Source: a virus
IMG/VR virus record: IMGVR_UViG_2162886015_000003
Span: 1-50,338 of that record
Strand: one strand, 5' to 3'
DNA length: 50,338 nucleotides
The notes below the pieces were generated by a model. It did no database searches. It saw only the letters and a list, made by a program, of their open reading frames with translations, and had not been told where the DNA came from. Shown piece after piece: positions 1-6,217 of the stretch; within the stretch, counting starts at the first letter, position 1; the number at the start of each line of letters is the position of its first letter. The translations under genes were made by a program, and so were the position numbers.

Positions 1-860
1 GGGATGCGGAGACGTATGCCCTGCATACGGGCGTCACGAAGGCAGTCGTTACGATCGGCGATTGCGTTCTGGTGCACGTGACGGACAAGGGCGCAGGCTG
101 GAAAGATGGACGGAAGCGAGCATTGATTCTGGAGAAGTGGGCGCCGGAGTTCGCCGAGCAGGACGCGAACGATTTGCATGCCTGGTCGATCCGCTTCGTC
201 GGCTACATGCGGGCGAGTGTCGACCATCTCGGCAGGCCCAAGAGGCCGCTTTCCGACGCGGCGATCCGCAACGTGCTCGCATACATCCGGGCGGCAATCA
301 AATACGCACACAAGATCGGCCGGCTGGAGATTGACCAGACCGCACGAATGGTCATTCCGGCGGTCAACAATGAGCGGCACCACTATCCGCAGCGGAAAGA
401 GATGCTTGAGATCGCGCGGGCATGCAAGCATCGCGAGGCCCGCGCAGCGATCCGAATCGCGTTCTACTCGGGCATGCGCCGCGGCGAGATCCTGCGGGCG
501 AAGGTGACGCGCCAGGGATACTCGCTAGACGACACGAAGAATGGGCGGCCGCGCATCATCCCGATTCACCCGCGCGTCGCCGTGCTGGCTCGCCGCGTGC
601 GATTCACCCTGACGGTCAAGCAGTTCGAGGAGGCATGGAAGAAGGCGAGAATTGCGGCCGGACATCCGGGCACGAAGTTTCACGACTTGCGCCACGGCGC
701 CGCGTCGGAAATGATCAATGCCGGAATCGACCTGTTCACGGTTGGGGGCGTGCTCGGGCACAAGTCGGTCGTGTCGACAAAGAGGTATTCGCACCTGGTC
801 ACAGACCGGCTCGCGGCAGCCGTCGGAAAGATCGGGCAGAAGCGGGGAAATCCGGTTTAA
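1..860 (+). CDS. int: Tyrosine integrase, 3' part (gene spans window ends)
   Basis: This is the C-terminal 286 residues of a site-specific tyrosine recombinase. Bases 50338, 1 and 2 complete a Trp codon, so the frame joins the fragment at 50194 without a break; the whole protein is 334 residues. On that numbering the catalytic set is visible: Arg208 in GMRRGE, Lys228 in TKNG, His276 and Arg279 in HDLRH, His302 in LGHK and the nucleophile Tyr311 in KRYSH. The region before Arg208 is the core-binding domain. The gene points at attP, 69 bases beyond its stop, as is usual for phage integrases that use tRNA genes. Its stop codon lies inside the first copy of a 25-base direct repeat. Confidence 0.95.
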   Translation, partial: DAETYALHTGVTKAVVTIGDCVLVHVTDKGAGWKDGRKRALILEKWAPEFAEQDANDLHAWSIRFVGYMRASVDHLGRPKRPLSDAAIRNVLAYIRAAIKYAHKIGRLEIDQTARMVIPAVNNERHHYPQRKEMLEIARACKHREARAAIRIAFYSGMRRGEILRAKVTRQGYSLDDTKNGRPRIIPIHPRVAVLARRVRFTLTVKQFEEAWKKARIAAGHPGTKFHDLRHGAASEMINAGIDLFTVGGVLGHKSVVSTKRYSHLVTDRLAAAVGKIGQKRGNPV

Positions 861-878
861 GGCAGAAAAACCCACACC
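854..878 (+). repeat. attP-flanking direct repeat, copy 1
   Basis: A 25-base sequence beginning GGTTTAAGGCAGAAAAACCC is repeated exactly at 1084-1108. The two copies lie on either side of the attP core in the same orientation. This placement fits arm-type integrase or accessory-factor sites, but that role is inferred. This copy contains the int stop codon TAA (858-860). Confidence 0.75.
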
Positions 879-928
879 ATGAAGATTTGCCGGAAATAGA
901 CAAAACGGTGAATCGCTTGCTGGTCGGG

Positions 929-984
929 TGGTGCCGGGGACCGGACTCGAACCGGCAAGCCGTGAGGCGGCGGATTTTAAGTCC
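929..984 (-). other. attP: attP core: 3' half of a tRNA-Leu(UAA) gene
   Basis: Read on the minus strand, 984 to 929 is the 3' half of a leucine tRNA. It has the anticodon stem-loop GGA-CTTAAAA-TCC (anticodon UAA), a long variable arm, a T-arm with GCCGG-TTCGAGT-CCGGT, the acceptor strand CCCCGGC, discriminator A and an encoded CCA. No matching 5' half or D-arm precedes it, so it is not a gene in itself. Phages that integrate into tRNA genes carry such a segment to rebuild the gene after insertion, and it lies next to int. The host attB is therefore predicted to be tRNA-Leu(UAA). Confidence 0.88.
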
Positions 985-1180
985 TTAGTCACTGTGAGTA
1001 AACACAGGCTTTGGGCTTGGAGCCCACGGTGTTATGGGGGTTTCAGGGCGATGTGATGCTGTATATGTGAACAGTGGTTGGCGGGTTTAAGGCAGAAAAA
1101 CCCACACCTTAATTGGTGACGCGCCAGCTAGACTAAACGCTGGGCTAGATTGATGTGCGCCAGTAGGCGCGGGAGGCGGG
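985..1180. other. Non-coding attP flank
   Basis: No gene is seen from the int stop to the next start at 1181. Apart from the tRNA-like core, the flank holds a hairpin at 1012-1026 (TGGGCT-tgg-AGCCCA) with no T-run, and the second direct repeat. The stretch probably carries integrase, Xis and IHF binding sites; individual sites cannot be assigned from sequence alone. Confidence 0.5.
1084..1108 (+). repeat. attP-flanking direct repeat, copy 2
   Basis: An exact second copy of the 25-base repeat at 854-878, 230 bases downstream and on the far side of the attP core. Confidence 0.75.
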
Positions 1181-1477
1181 ATGGAAGATGTGGAATTGAT
1201 GGAGCGTGCGACGAAAGCAGCTGCCCTGACGCTTGAGGAATCGATCTACCCGGGATGGTTCATGTGTGATGGGCGTCAATGGAACGCGCTTGCCGACGAC
1301 GGAGATGCGCTGCGATTAGCCGTGAAACTTCATCTAGATGTCATGACGAGCTGTCGACTCGATGAAATTCAAGTTGGTGGGGCGGTAAAATCGACCACCT
1401 TCCAGCCCATCGAGGGCGACCGCTTCTCCGCTACTCGCCGCGCCATCGTCCGCGCTGCCGCAGCGATGGCTGATTGA
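1181..1477 (+). CDS. Hypothetical protein
   Basis: A 98-residue protein I do not recognise. The ATG is preceded by a GGGAGGCGGG ribosome-binding site at good spacing, which supports the start. It is soluble, with no signal peptide, membrane segment or cysteine motif. It is the first gene past attP and is followed 31 bases later by another short rightward gene, so the two are probably transcribed together. In an integrated prophage they would sit at the edge of the element, where accessory genes are common. Confidence 0.7.
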   Translation: MEDVELMERATKAAALTLEESIYPGWFMCDGRQWNALADDGDALRLAVKLHLDVMTSCRLDEIQVGGAVKSTTFQPIEGDRFSATRRAIVRAAAAMAD

Positions 1478-1508
1478 TCTGCCGCCATAGGCGCAATGGG
1501 AGATAGGA

Positions 1509-1685
1509 ATGACCCAAGAAGAGGCGCGCGAAGCGCTGTTGCTGATGGACGAGGTGGATGTGCTGATCCGCTGGGCGTCCGTAAGTCACCCGGAACCAGC
1601 GGTCTACACAAAAAGCGCCGAAGCATTCTGGAAGGTCTGCCACATGATCGCCGGCTCTAAGCCGGCACGCCAGACCCAACAATAG
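1509..1685 (+). CDS. Small hypothetical protein (58 aa)
   Basis: A 58-residue frame starting MTQEEAREALLLMDEVD, with a strong GGGAGATAGGA ribosome-binding site just before the ATG. It is mostly predicted helix and has no recognisable domain. Its last 29 bases overlap the 3' end of the convergent lipase-like gene. The strong ribosome site and its position right after the 1181-1477 gene suggest it is real. Confidence 0.6.
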   Translation: MTQEEAREALLLMDEVDVLIRWASVSHPEPAVYTKSAEAFWKVCHMIAGSKPARQTQQ

Positions 1686-2367
1686 CCTGAAGCCGACTCA
1701 CAACCAGATAGATCGAGTGATCGCCCAGCGAAAGGCCGCCAGGCCATTTGCTTGTATCGATCAACTGAAAGCCCGTCTGTTGCAGATGGGCCATCAGGCC
1801 GGGCCGGTGTATCCAGTCGCCCAACCTCGGGTAGCCAAACCAGATGTCGAGCCCGTTGCCGACGATCACCAGCCCCGCCAGCTCGCGCTCGTACTTCTGG
1901 TAGTAGGCCAGATTCGCGCCTTTGGGGGGCTCGAAGGCGTGAAGCGTGCCAATCTGCGCAGCAGGAATGAATAGCGGCGTGTATGCCGTTCTCCAACCCC
2001 CGAGGCTGTGGCCGCAGACATTGAAGACCGCGCCGGCCGGCGCCAGCTTCAGCGCCCAATCCCATATCTCTTTCGCGCTCTCGTACGCGCCGCGCGTGAC
2101 CTTTGCACCATTGCCGACGTCTACCGGCTCAAGCTGTACGTCATCGAACAGATCGCCGATCTTGCCAGCCGAGAAACGCGTCCCCGAAATGCTGAGACAC
2201 GTCGCGCCCGTCGAGTCGCGCGATAGCACAGCCTGGCTATCGTTGTCCTTGTACTGGCTGATGAACGTGTGGCCCATCGCCTCAAAGGCGGCTTTCGCCT
2301 GCGCCGGGTCGATGATATAGGCCGCTTGCGAGCACTTCGCCGCGGCGAGAACCTTGGCGAAGTCCAT
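1657..2367 (-). CDS. Lipase-like alpha/beta hydrolase
   Basis: A 236-residue protein with a GHSLGGW nucleophile elbow at about residue 115, the signature of lipase class 3-like alpha/beta hydrolases. The elbow serine would be the nucleophile; a late GDHSIYL segment could supply the histidine. There is no signal peptide. The chosen ATG lies one base after the upstream stop (TAA-C-ATG), so translation is probably coupled. It is the last gene of the leftward late region. The substrate is unknown; a role in membrane disruption at lysis or in lysogen fitness is a guess. Confidence 0.75.
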   Translation of the reverse strand: MDFAKVLAAAKCSQAAYIIDPAQAKAAFEAMGHTFISQYKDNDSQAVLSRDSTGATCLSISGTRFSAGKIGDLFDDVQLEPVDVGNGAKVTRGAYESAKEIWDWALKLAPAGAVFNVCGHSLGGWRTAYTPLFIPAAQIGTLHAFEPPKGANLAYYQKYERELAGLVIVGNGLDIWFGYPRLGDWIHRPGLMAHLQQTGFQLIDTSKWPGGLSLGDHSIYLVVSRLQAIVGSGVPA

Positions 2368-2368
2368 G

Positions 2369-2827
2369 TTACTGGCTCGCTGCGACAGGTGCTGATGCCG
2401 CTTGAGCATTCGTCACGATGGTCGCGACCGTGTCGACCGATAGTTCAGCCAGCGCGATTGCGCCGCCGATCTTCAGTTTGTCAGGCGAGGAGATCATCGT
2501 GGCCGGCGCAGCACTGACAACTGCGGCCGCTGCGGGCAGCACGGTATCGCCGAACTGCCTCACGTTCGCGATCGAGATCGTCGCGCCGGCCGCGCATGCG
2601 GCCTTCACCATCGGCGTTGCATCCGAGACCTGTTTCTCGACAGCCGGCGTCAGCGTGTCGGAGAACAGCGGCGCCAGCGCGAGTGCTTGCTGAACCGGTT
2701 CGCATGCCGCGGTGAAGAATTGCGCCGGCGTGATCGTGATTTTCGGAACGGCCACGGGGTTGGTGCCACATGCGGCGAGCATGGACGCGACGATACCTAC
2801 CGCCAAAGCGGCAAAGAGCTTTTTCAT
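2369..2827 (-). CDS. Predicted lipoprotein
   Basis: A 152-residue protein with a lipoprotein signal: positively charged start (MKKL), hydrophobic stretch and lipobox LAAC at about residue 20. It should be exported and anchored by its lipidated cysteine. The rest is Ala/Val-rich and four more cysteines are present. An AAGG ribosome site precedes the ATG. It sits in the lysis region between another lipoprotein and the lipase-like gene. It could be an outer-membrane lysis factor or a superinfection-exclusion protein, but no family is recognised. Confidence 0.75.
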   Translation of the reverse strand: MKKLFAALAVGIVASMLAACGTNPVAVPKITITPAQFFTAACEPVQQALALAPLFSDTLTPAVEKQVSDATPMVKAACAAGATISIANVRQFGDTVLPAAAAVVSAAPATMISSPDKLKIGGAIALAELSVDTVATIVTNAQAASAPVAASQ

Positions 2828-2836
2828 GATTTACCT

Positions 2837-3154
2837 TCAGGGTTTAAGAGAAAATTTCGCGGCCGTGACGGCGACGTTTGATACGGCGCCAGCTACGGCA
2901 GTGACAGCAGCAGTGTTGGCAGCGATCGGCGCAGTCGCGCCTACGCCGGTTTCGGCAAAGTCGAGGAGGTAGCCATCAGCAGTCTTCTGGACGTGAACGG
3001 TTACGCTCGAGATGTCTTTTCCGTTCGCGATAGTCGCGGCGCAGCAGATAACCTGCTTGGACGCAGCGTCGTAAAACGGACGGACATCGTAGGTAGCCTC
3101 CCCTGCGCACCCGGCCAGCGCTAACAGCGCGAGGCACAGAAGAGCGCGAATCAT
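2837..3154 (-). CDS. Small predicted lipoprotein
   Basis: A 105-residue protein with a signal sequence and lipobox LAGC at about residue 16. The mature part has a Cys-Cys pair (VICCAA) and a hydrophobic Ala/Val-rich C-terminus. Its start overlaps the stop of the gene at 3151 by four bases. A small outer-membrane lipoprotein next to lysis genes is reminiscent of an o-spanin, but it lacks the Pro-rich composition of Rz1 proteins and no clear i-spanin partner is seen, so it is left unassigned. Confidence 0.7.
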   Translation of the reverse strand: MIRALLCLALLALAGCAGEATYDVRPFYDAASKQVICCAATIANGKDISSVTVHVQKTADGYLLDFAETGVGATAPIAANTAAVTAVAGAVSNVAVTAAKFSLKP

Positions 3155-3441
3155 TGCGACGCGCCCGGAGGAATGCTCGGCGCGGTGGGAGCGGTGCCCT
3201 GATTCGACACGGTAACGGTGGTTACCGGGGTAGCCGGCGTAGGTTGAGAGCCACCCATCAGCGACGCGAGACCGCTGAAGCCTGCGGCTGCACCGCGGAA
3301 CCCGGTCAACGCGCCGAGCAGCGTCATGAGTGTGTACTTCAGCTCGACGTCGGTGATCTTCGCGAAGTCCATGCCGACGAGCAGCGCCAGCAGGAATGCG
3401 ATTTCGATCTGTTTCTGGTATGCGATAAGGAAGGCTTTCAT
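3151..3441 (-). CDS. Small membrane protein of the lysis region
   Basis: A 96-residue protein with two hydrophobic stretches (about residues 10-25 and 38-62) and a Pro/Thr-rich tail. A GGAG ribosome site precedes the ATG. Position and membrane character allow a second holin or antiholin, but the charged N-terminus and long soluble tail do not single out a holin class. It overlaps the following lipoprotein start by four bases, so the two are translationally coupled. Confidence 0.65.
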   Translation of the reverse strand: MKAFLIAYQKQIEIAFLLALLVGMDFAKITDVELKYTLMTLLGALTGFRGAAAGFSGLASLMGGSQPTPATPVTTVTVSNQGTAPTAPSIPPGASQ

Positions 3442-3443
3442 GC

Positions 3444-3803
3444 TTACTCCGTGTCAGTCAAAGGACGGTTTTTGAGCTTGCCCAGCCATAGCGCGGCATC
3501 GAGCAAGACATCGACGTTGAAACTGCGGAAATTGCCGAGATGGCCAAACCAGAGGTGGCAGTTGACGCCGCTCTTTTTCGATTCGCAGAGCGTCACCAGA
3601 TTGGTCGGGTTAAGTTCGAGATCGGGGTGAAGATGAAACGGCCTGCGGTGATGCACTTCCAGCTTTTCTGAACCACCGCACACCTCGCAAACTGGATGCA
3701 ATGCGAGGTGCTGTTTGCGCACCGTGGGCCAGTGACCCGAGCGCGCAGCGGTGATCGGATGCTTGCCTTTCGCAGCATCGATGAGATGTTTGATGATTGG
3801 CAT
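3444..3803 (-). CDS. HNH endonuclease family protein
   Basis: A 119-residue HNH nuclease-like protein. It has a CEVCGG zinc knuckle at about residues 39-44, the LEVHHRRP segment with the catalytic His pair, an Asn in NPTNLVTLC, and a later Cys-His pair in VNCHLWFGH. HNH proteins of this size occur near phage packaging genes or as free-standing homing nucleases. Here it lies between the endolysin and small lysis genes, so it may be a late packaging helper or a selfish insertion. No strong ribosome site is seen before the ATG. Confidence 0.8.
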   Translation of the reverse strand: MPIIKHLIDAAKGKHPITAARSGHWPTVRKQHLALHPVCEVCGGSEKLEVHHRRPFHLHPDLELNPTNLVTLCESKKSGVNCHLWFGHLGNFRSFNVDVLLDAALWLGKLKNRPLTDTE

Positions 3804-3820
3804 GGGCTGTAAACGAAGAA

Positions 3821-3838
3821 AGCCACCCGAAGGTGGCT
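3821..3838 (-). terminator. Leftward hairpin between endolysin and HNH gene
   Basis: An AGCCACC / GGTGGCT stem with a four-base loop. On the minus strand it is followed by TTCTTCG rather than a clean T-run. It lies downstream of the endolysin and matches the layout of the other leftward hairpins in the late region. Confidence 0.5.
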
Positions 3839-3860
3839 GTGTGGTCAGTGACGTGCGCGG

Positions 3861-4493
3861 CTAGATGCCGAGCGCCTTCTTTGCTGCGCCATATAGCGCG
3901 AGCCGCTGCGAATAGCTGCCCGGCGTACCGGCCGCAGTTGCGCTGCCAAGATTTATTGCCTTGCTGAGTCCGAGGAAATCCCCGGCGTCGGCGAGCGCAT
4001 TCAGATTACGGTTGAACCAGTACCAGGCTGATGCCATTGCTGCATTCGCAGGTTGCTCGAGCAGCTCCGGATGCGTGATCAGGTCAAGGTCGATACCGAT
4101 TCCGCAAAGCAGGTAATTCCGGCGCCCCGTGATACCCATACCGCGGCCACGGAACATCCACCCATCACCGCTCGCCTCGGCGCCGTTACCGTTGCGATTT
4201 GCATAGGCGCGATTGGCGATCATCGGTGGCTTGTTGGCGTATTGCTGGGCCTCGGCTTCGTCGAACTCATCCGGGAATGTCGACAGCAGGCCGGCAGCGC
4301 TGTAATTCATGTTTTCAACCAGCGCAGTCAGGCGAGCTGATTCGACGCCATACGTCGCGAGGAACGCAGCTGCACGCAGCGGCGTATTGATCGCGAACTT
4401 GTCGCAAGCAGCTTGCAGGGGTTGAAGCCATTGCGCTGCTCGTGCTGGCGATGCACCGCAGCCAGCAACGATGATGTCTGTCGTCAGATTCAC
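3861..4493 (-). CDS. Endolysin, glycoside hydrolase 19 family
   Basis: A 210-residue peptidoglycan-degrading enzyme of the GH19 (chitinase-like) endolysin type. Residues 44-66 hold the family core with Glu51 in YGVESARL and Glu60 in LVENMNYS, followed by the GWMFRGRGMGITG stretch and a Tyr-rich region. The start is the GTG at 4493, which overlaps the holin-like stop as GTGA; a longer upstream frame would lie inside that gene. There is no signal peptide, so release to the cell wall should depend on a holin, most likely the coupled upstream gene. Confidence 0.9.
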   Translation of the reverse strand: MNLTTDIIVAGCGASPARAAQWLQPLQAACDKFAINTPLRAAAFLATYGVESARLTALVENMNYSAAGLLSTFPDEFDEAEAQQYANKPPMIANRAYANRNGNGAEASGDGWMFRGRGMGITGRRNYLLCGIGIDLDLITHPELLEQPANAAMASAWYWFNRNLNALADAGDFLGLSKAINLGSATAAGTPGSYSQRLALYGAAKKALGI

Positions 4494-4867
4494 GCTATGT
4501 CCTTGTAGACCTTGTAAAGCGAGATCACCCAGTGCGTCCAGTCGGGCAGGCTTTTGAAAAACAGCCAATGCAGCGCGGCATAGACGAGCACCAGCGCGAT
4601 GAACCGCTTCGAAAAAATCTGCTTGACTACCCATTCCCACGCGCGCGCGAGCCGACAGAAAAACCGCGTGGCATTCACCCCGCCATCCCACATATCAACG
4701 ATGGCCGCCGTACTCTTGCCTTGTGCATCGATCTTTGCGCCCAGATCGGCATACATCGCGTCCTGGCGTTTCAGGTGTTCCGTGATCCCGGAAAGTGCAG
4801 TGGAGACTTCCGAGAATTTTTCTTCACCTCTTTTCAAACGCTCGTTGATGGCGTCGATCTCGCTCAT
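4490..4867 (-). CDS. Holin-like membrane protein
   Basis: A 125-residue protein with a charged, helical N-terminal half (likely coiled coil, about residues 1-50) and a C-terminal membrane region (about residues 85-115, FIALVLVYAALHWLFF). It directly precedes and overlaps the endolysin gene (GTGA), the classic holin-endolysin arrangement. The topology, with a long soluble N-terminus and one or two segments near the C-terminus, differs from textbook class I and II holins, so the call rests mainly on context. Confidence 0.65.
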   Translation of the reverse strand: MSEIDAINERLKRGEEKFSEVSTALSGITEHLKRQDAMYADLGAKIDAQGKSTAAIVDMWDGGVNATRFFCRLARAWEWVVKQIFSKRFIALVLVYAALHWLFFKSLPDWTHWVISLYKVYKDIA

Positions 4868-4882
4868 TCGGGCCCCGAAAGT

Positions 4883-4905
4883 AAAAAGCCGCCCAGAAGG
4901 CGGCT
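4883..4905 (-). terminator. Leftward intrinsic terminator-like hairpin
   Basis: Stem AGCCGCC / GGCGGCT with a five-base loop. Read leftward it is followed by a T-run, so it would stop leftward transcription arriving from the tail genes just before the holin gene. It belongs to the recurrent GCCGCC hairpin family of the late region. Confidence 0.7.
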
Positions 4906-4929
4906 GTTGGTCGAATCTTTATTTGGTGC

Positions 4930-4957
4930 TTGACAATCACCCTAGGGGTGATATTCT
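4930..4957 (+). promoter_or_regulatory. Promoter of the acyltransferase island, with operator palindrome
   Basis: A perfect -35 box TTGACA (4930-4935) and a -10 box TATTCT (4952-4957) are separated by 16 bases. The spacer contains the inverted repeat ATCACC-ctagg-GGTGAT. A palindrome in the spacer of a near-consensus promoter is a typical repressor site. The small HTH protein encoded just downstream is the obvious candidate for binding it. Confidence 0.75.
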
Positions 4958-5012
4958 TCAGTCACAGGGCTATGCATACCGCTGTGCCCGATACTCCGAA
5001 AGGAAACTCATC

Positions 5013-6152
5013 ATGAGCGTCACTTTTCGCGCGGGCACGCGCACGACTGGAACAGCCACCCATGTACTTTCGGGCCATCCCGCAAGCCGGCCTTCGGCAA
5101 CTCAAAGAGGAGTTGGGCTACACCAACTCGCAGATGGCCGACGTTTTTGGAATCACTACCGGCCGCCAGTTTCACAAGTACCTCTCGGGCGAGGACAAGC
5201 GGGAAATGGGCTTTCACGTGCTCATGTTCGGTATGCTCCAGCTCGAACTGATGCTCGGGCCAGTCAGGAACATCGAGCAGTTGTATGCCCGGGCTCGACA
5301 TTACGGCGCAGTCATCGAACCATCGGTGCCCGCTGGCGAGCAGGAGCAATAGCAGCCCTCACCGCTTGCGCTCTTTCTGCCTGTGGTGGCGGTTCCCAAA
5401 ATCCCGCGCCGGTAGTCAAAGCCATTCCTGCTATTGCCCCTGCCGCTTCGCAGCCAGATCAGGCTAGTGCGCCAGTTGCGGCTTCGGTGCCTGCTGTGCC
5501 GGCGTCAGCGCCGCCAGCTGTCACGCCTCCGGCGCCCAAGGCCGTGCTGGTCGATATTTACGGAGACGATTCGATGATGGGCATCACTGGATCAAGCTTC
5601 AGCTTCCCGCAAGTCACGCAGCAGACTGAGCCGGCAGACTCGCAGGCATTGCTGCGAGCACAATTCGGCGATGGGGTTGCGATTGCCAATCATGCGTCGG
5701 GCGGGACCGCAAGCAGTCTCGTGAATATGATGAATGGCATGGACGGTGGAGGCCTGCCATTTGCTCAGCGGATCGCACCATCGAAATCGGCGGTCGTCTT
5801 GACCAACCATGCGATCAACGATGATCTCGTGCAGTCGCTTGGGCCATACTCGGACGCACTGGTAGCATGGGTTCAAGCCGTTCGCGCAGCCGGCAAGATT
5901 CCAGTTTTGGAGGAACCAAACCCGGTCTGCGACAGCAATCATCCCTATCTGGCGAATTACGTTTCGGTGATGGATAACGTCGCGGCGCAGTACGGCGTGC
6001 CGCTCGTCACTCAGTATGCGTACCTGCAGGGCATACCGAATTACTGCAGCCATCTGAGCAACGGACTTTATCCGGATGACGCCATTCTTGCGATGAAGGC
6101 GCAGCGAGAGGCTGCGGTGCTTGCGGCGGTCGTTCAAGCCATCGAAAAATAG
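5013..6152 (+). CDS. SGNH/GDSL-like hydrolase lipoprotein, start uncertain
   Basis: The convincing part begins near 5330: a lipoprotein signal with basic residues, a hydrophobic core and lipobox LSAC (Cys codon at 5382), then a Pro/Ala-rich linker and a hydrolase-like domain. That domain has a GDDS motif in DIYGDDSMMG (nucleophile block), a Gly-rich NHASGGTASS block and LTNHAINDD (Asn block). SGNH enzymes are esterases or O-acetyltransferases. The only standard in-frame start is the ATG at 5013, which has an AAGGA ribosome site but runs through the whole HTH gene in another frame. No ATG, GTG or TTG lies closer, so the true start may be non-standard or the region may contain an indel. It probably acts with the acyltransferase downstream. 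Confidence 0.65.
   Translation: MSVTFRAGTRTTGTATHVLSGHPASRPSATQRGVGLHQLADGRRFWNHYRPPVSQVPLGRGQAGNGLSRAHVRYAPARTDARASQEHRAVVCPGSTLRRSHRTIGARWRAGAIAALTACALSACGGGSQNPAPVVKAIPAIAPAASQPDQASAPVAASVPAVPASAPPAVTPPAPKAVLVDIYGDDSMMGITGSSFSFPQVTQQTEPADSQALLRAQFGDGVAIANHASGGTASSLVNMMNGMDGGGLPFAQRIAPSKSAVVLTNHAINDDLVQSLGPYSDALVAWVQAVRAAGKIPVLEEPNPVCDSNHPYLANYVSVMDNVAAQYGVPLVTQYAYLQGIPNYCSHLSNGLYPDDAILAMKAQREAAVLAAVVQAIEK
5062..5352 (+). CDS. Small HTH regulator
   Basis: A 96-residue protein with a helix-turn-helix-like segment at about residues 10-45 (LRQLKEELGYTNSQMADVFG, then a TGRQFHKYLSG recognition-helix region). It is the first clear protein after a promoter whose spacer holds a palindrome, so autoregulation is likely. 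The ATG has only a weak ribosome site. The gene lies wholly inside the longer frame that leads into the SGNH lipoprotein, but its composition is much more protein-like than the overlapping frame. Confidence 0.72.
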   Translation: MYFRAIPQAGLRQLKEELGYTNSQMADVFGITTGRQFHKYLSGEDKREMGFHVLMFGMLQLELMLGPVRNIEQLYARARHYGAVIEPSVPAGEQEQ

Positions 6153-6160
6153 CGCCGTCG

Positions 6161-6176
6161 ATCCGGGTTCCCGGAT
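6161..6176. other. Palindromic hairpin between SGNH and acyltransferase genes
   Basis: A perfect inverted repeat, ATCCGGG-tt-CCCGGAT, nine bases after the SGNH stop. It is not followed by a T-run on the plus strand, so it may be a stabilising or attenuating mRNA hairpin rather than a terminator. Confidence 0.4.
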
Positions 6177-6217
6177 TGCGGTAATATTCGGGAACTTTTG
6201 TGAGGCTTGAGGCGGCG

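Noticed and set aside
929-984. A functional tRNA-Leu gene
   Set aside because: Only the 3' half from the anticodon stem onward is present; the sequence beyond 984 does not form a D-arm or acceptor.
4599-5012. In-frame upstream extension of the SGNH frame back to 4599
   Set aside because: It is antisense to the holin-like gene and lies upstream of the promoter at 4930, so it cannot be part of that transcript.
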